DNA from: Lachnospiraceae bacterium
Lineage (GTDB): Bacteria > Bacillota > Clostridia > Lachnospirales > Lachnospiraceae
Direction: 5' to 3'
DNA: 34,674 nt
Assembly: GCA_017436865.1 (NCBI GenBank)
Contig: JAFSCH010000042.1
Span: 1-34,674, forward strand
The notes beneath the pieces were generated by a model. It ran no database searches. It saw nothing but the letters and a program-made list of their open reading frames with translations, and was not told where the DNA came from. Shown here piece by piece: positions 33,632 through 34,674 of the stretch; within the stretch, counting starts at the first letter, position 1; every line of letters begins with the position of its first letter. Both the position numbers and the translations under genes were made by a program.

Positions 33632-34674
33632 ATGTTTGATAAGTTAGAAGCATTAGTTGCTCGTTATGAAGAAATTATGAATGAGTTAAATGAGCCGACA
33701 GTTGCCGATAATCAGGCAAGATTTCGCTCCCTGATGAAGGAACAGAGTGACTTAACACCATTAGTAGAGGCATATAAGGAATACAGGGGATGTAAGGAAA
33801 CAGTAGAAGACTCACTTTCTTTATTAGAATCTGAAAGTGATGATGATATGCGTGAAATGCTCAAAGAAGAGCTTAACGATGCGAAGAAGCGTATTGAAGA
33901 GCTGGAAACAGAGCTTAAAATTCTTCTCTTACCAAAGGACCCTAACGATGATAAGAATGTTATCGTAGAAATACGTGCAGGTGCTGGTGGAGATGAGGCT
34001 GCATTGTTCGCAGCAGAAGTATATCGTATGTATGTACATTACGCAGAAGGCAGACGCTGGAAGGTTGAAACCATGGAATACGAAGAAATCGGTATCGGTG
34101 GTATGAAGAGTGTGACCTTTATGATTTCCGGACAGGGTGCATATTCTGTTATGAAGTATGAATCCGGTGTACATCGTGTACAGCGAGTTCCAGAAACAGA
34201 GTCAGGTGGACGTATCCATACATCTACCATAAGTGTTGCCGTAATGCCAGAGGTAGATGAAGATATCGACATCGTAATCGAAGATAAGGATATCCGTATT
34301 GACGTAATGCGTGCTTCCGGTAACGGTGGACAGTGTGTCAACACAACCGACTCTGCGGTACGTTTAACACACTATCCAACAGGTATCGTAGTATACAGCC
34401 AGACAGAAAAGTCTCAGCTCCAGAATAAGGCAAAGGCATTTGCTTTATTAAAAGCGAAGTTGTATGATATCGAACAGCAGCAGCGTCATGACGCCGAAGC
34501 TGAGCTTCGTCGTAGCCAGATTGGTACTGGTGACCGTTCTGAAAAGATTAGAACTTACAACTTCCCACAGGGACGTGTAACAGATCATAGAATTAACTTA
34601 ACTATCTACAAGTTAGATAAGGTTATGAATGGAGATATTCAGGAAATTCTCGATGCTTGTATCGCAGCCGACCA
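33632..34674 (+). CDS. prfA: Peptide chain release factor 1, cut by the window end
   Basis: The first 347 codons of RF1; the usual length is about 358, so only the last dozen residues are missing. The start is [20 protein letters not shown] with CGGAGGAATAGAG as ribosome site at ATG 33632. The coiled N-terminal domain is followed by the codon-recognition domain with [21 protein letters not shown], and the catalytic GGQ at 232-234 ([15 protein letters not shown]). The residue after GGQ is Cys instead of the His seen in many bacteria. It recognises UAG and UAA stops and is modified by PrmC encoded just upstream. Confidence 0.97.
   Translation, partial: MFDKLEALVARYEEIMNELNEPTVADNQARFRSLMKEQSDLTPLVEAYKEYRGCKETVEDSLSLLESESDDDMREMLKEELNDAKKRIEELETELKILLLPKDPNDDKNVIVEIRAGAGGDEAALFAAEVYRMYVHYAEGRRWKVETMEYEEIGIGGMKSVTFMISGQGAYSVMKYESGVHRVQRVPETESGGRIHTSTISVAVMPEVDEDIDIVIEDKDIRIDVMRASGNGGQCVNTTDSAVRLTHYPTGIVVYSQTEKSQLQNKAKAFALLKAKLYDIEQQQRHDAEAELRRSQIGTGDRSEKIRTYNFPQGRVTDHRINLTIYKLDKVMNGDIQEILDACIAAD

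Noticed and set aside
34319-34345. Cys after the GGQ motif of release factor 1 as a functional anomaly.
   Set aside because: From memory this GGQC variant is common in related Clostridia, and the GGQ itself is intact.

Overview
The window looks like a chromosomal segment of a low-G+C Clostridia, most likely a Lachnospiraceae gut anaerobe. The evidence is the AT-rich coding, the strong AGGAGG-type ribosome sites, the family content (DUF3842, DUF4364, DUF1385, an AgrC/AgrA-like pair, an ECF transporter S component) and the housekeeping order rho - rpmE - DUF1385 - prmC - prfA at the right end. No rRNA, tRNA or CRISPR array was seen.

Left third (1-9828), accessory DNA. A three-gene overlapping operon (166-3482) ends in a zinc-hook SMC/RecN-like ABC ATPase, arranged like Lamassu/ABC-three-component defence systems but with no recognisable effector. 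It is followed by a XerC/D-like tyrosine recombinase (3591-4520). Seven bases after its stop codon lies a perfect 30-bp repeat (4527-4556) whose inverted copy is at 8715-8744. Between the copies sits a very AT-rich segment of about 4.2 kb. It holds two convergent transcription units: a 776-aa STAND-like NTPase with a degenerate P-loop (+), and a methyltransferase plus ATP-grasp ligase (-). Each starts close to its own repeat copy. This reads as a recombinase-controlled invertible switch and is the main candidate for a new system. To its right are a decayed nucleotidyltransferase (MNT) fragment and an XRE-Uma2 fusion protein.

Middle (9910-22355). An intact polysaccharide deacetylase is followed by a scrambled glycan locus. 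The remains of a GH2 beta-galactosidase, a GH3 beta-glucosidase and a GPH sugar symporter are joined by internal deletions into chimeric reading frames (10714-14336). An intact secreted GH5 glucanase follows. An ECF S component with a structured attenuator-like leader is divergent from DUF3842 and a uridine-kinase-like protein. A LytTR response regulator and GHKL sensor kinase pair comes next. Just downstream is a textbook LytTR operator (11-bp direct repeats, 21-bp period) directly upstream of a consensus promoter driving two membrane proteins of unknown function.

Right part (22407-34674). A zinc/cadmium efflux operon (separate HMA metal chaperone, P-type ATPase, ArsR/CadC-type sensor) has an obvious palindromic operator. 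It is followed by rarA, then on the minus strand DUF4364, a TIGR01212 radical SAM protein and malic enzyme, then the rho-to-prfA housekeeping block; prfA is cut by the window end. A roughly 90-bp two-hairpin repeat with compensatory stem changes occurs three times (22407, 31471, 31564). A second palindromic repeat occurs at 25349 and 33531.
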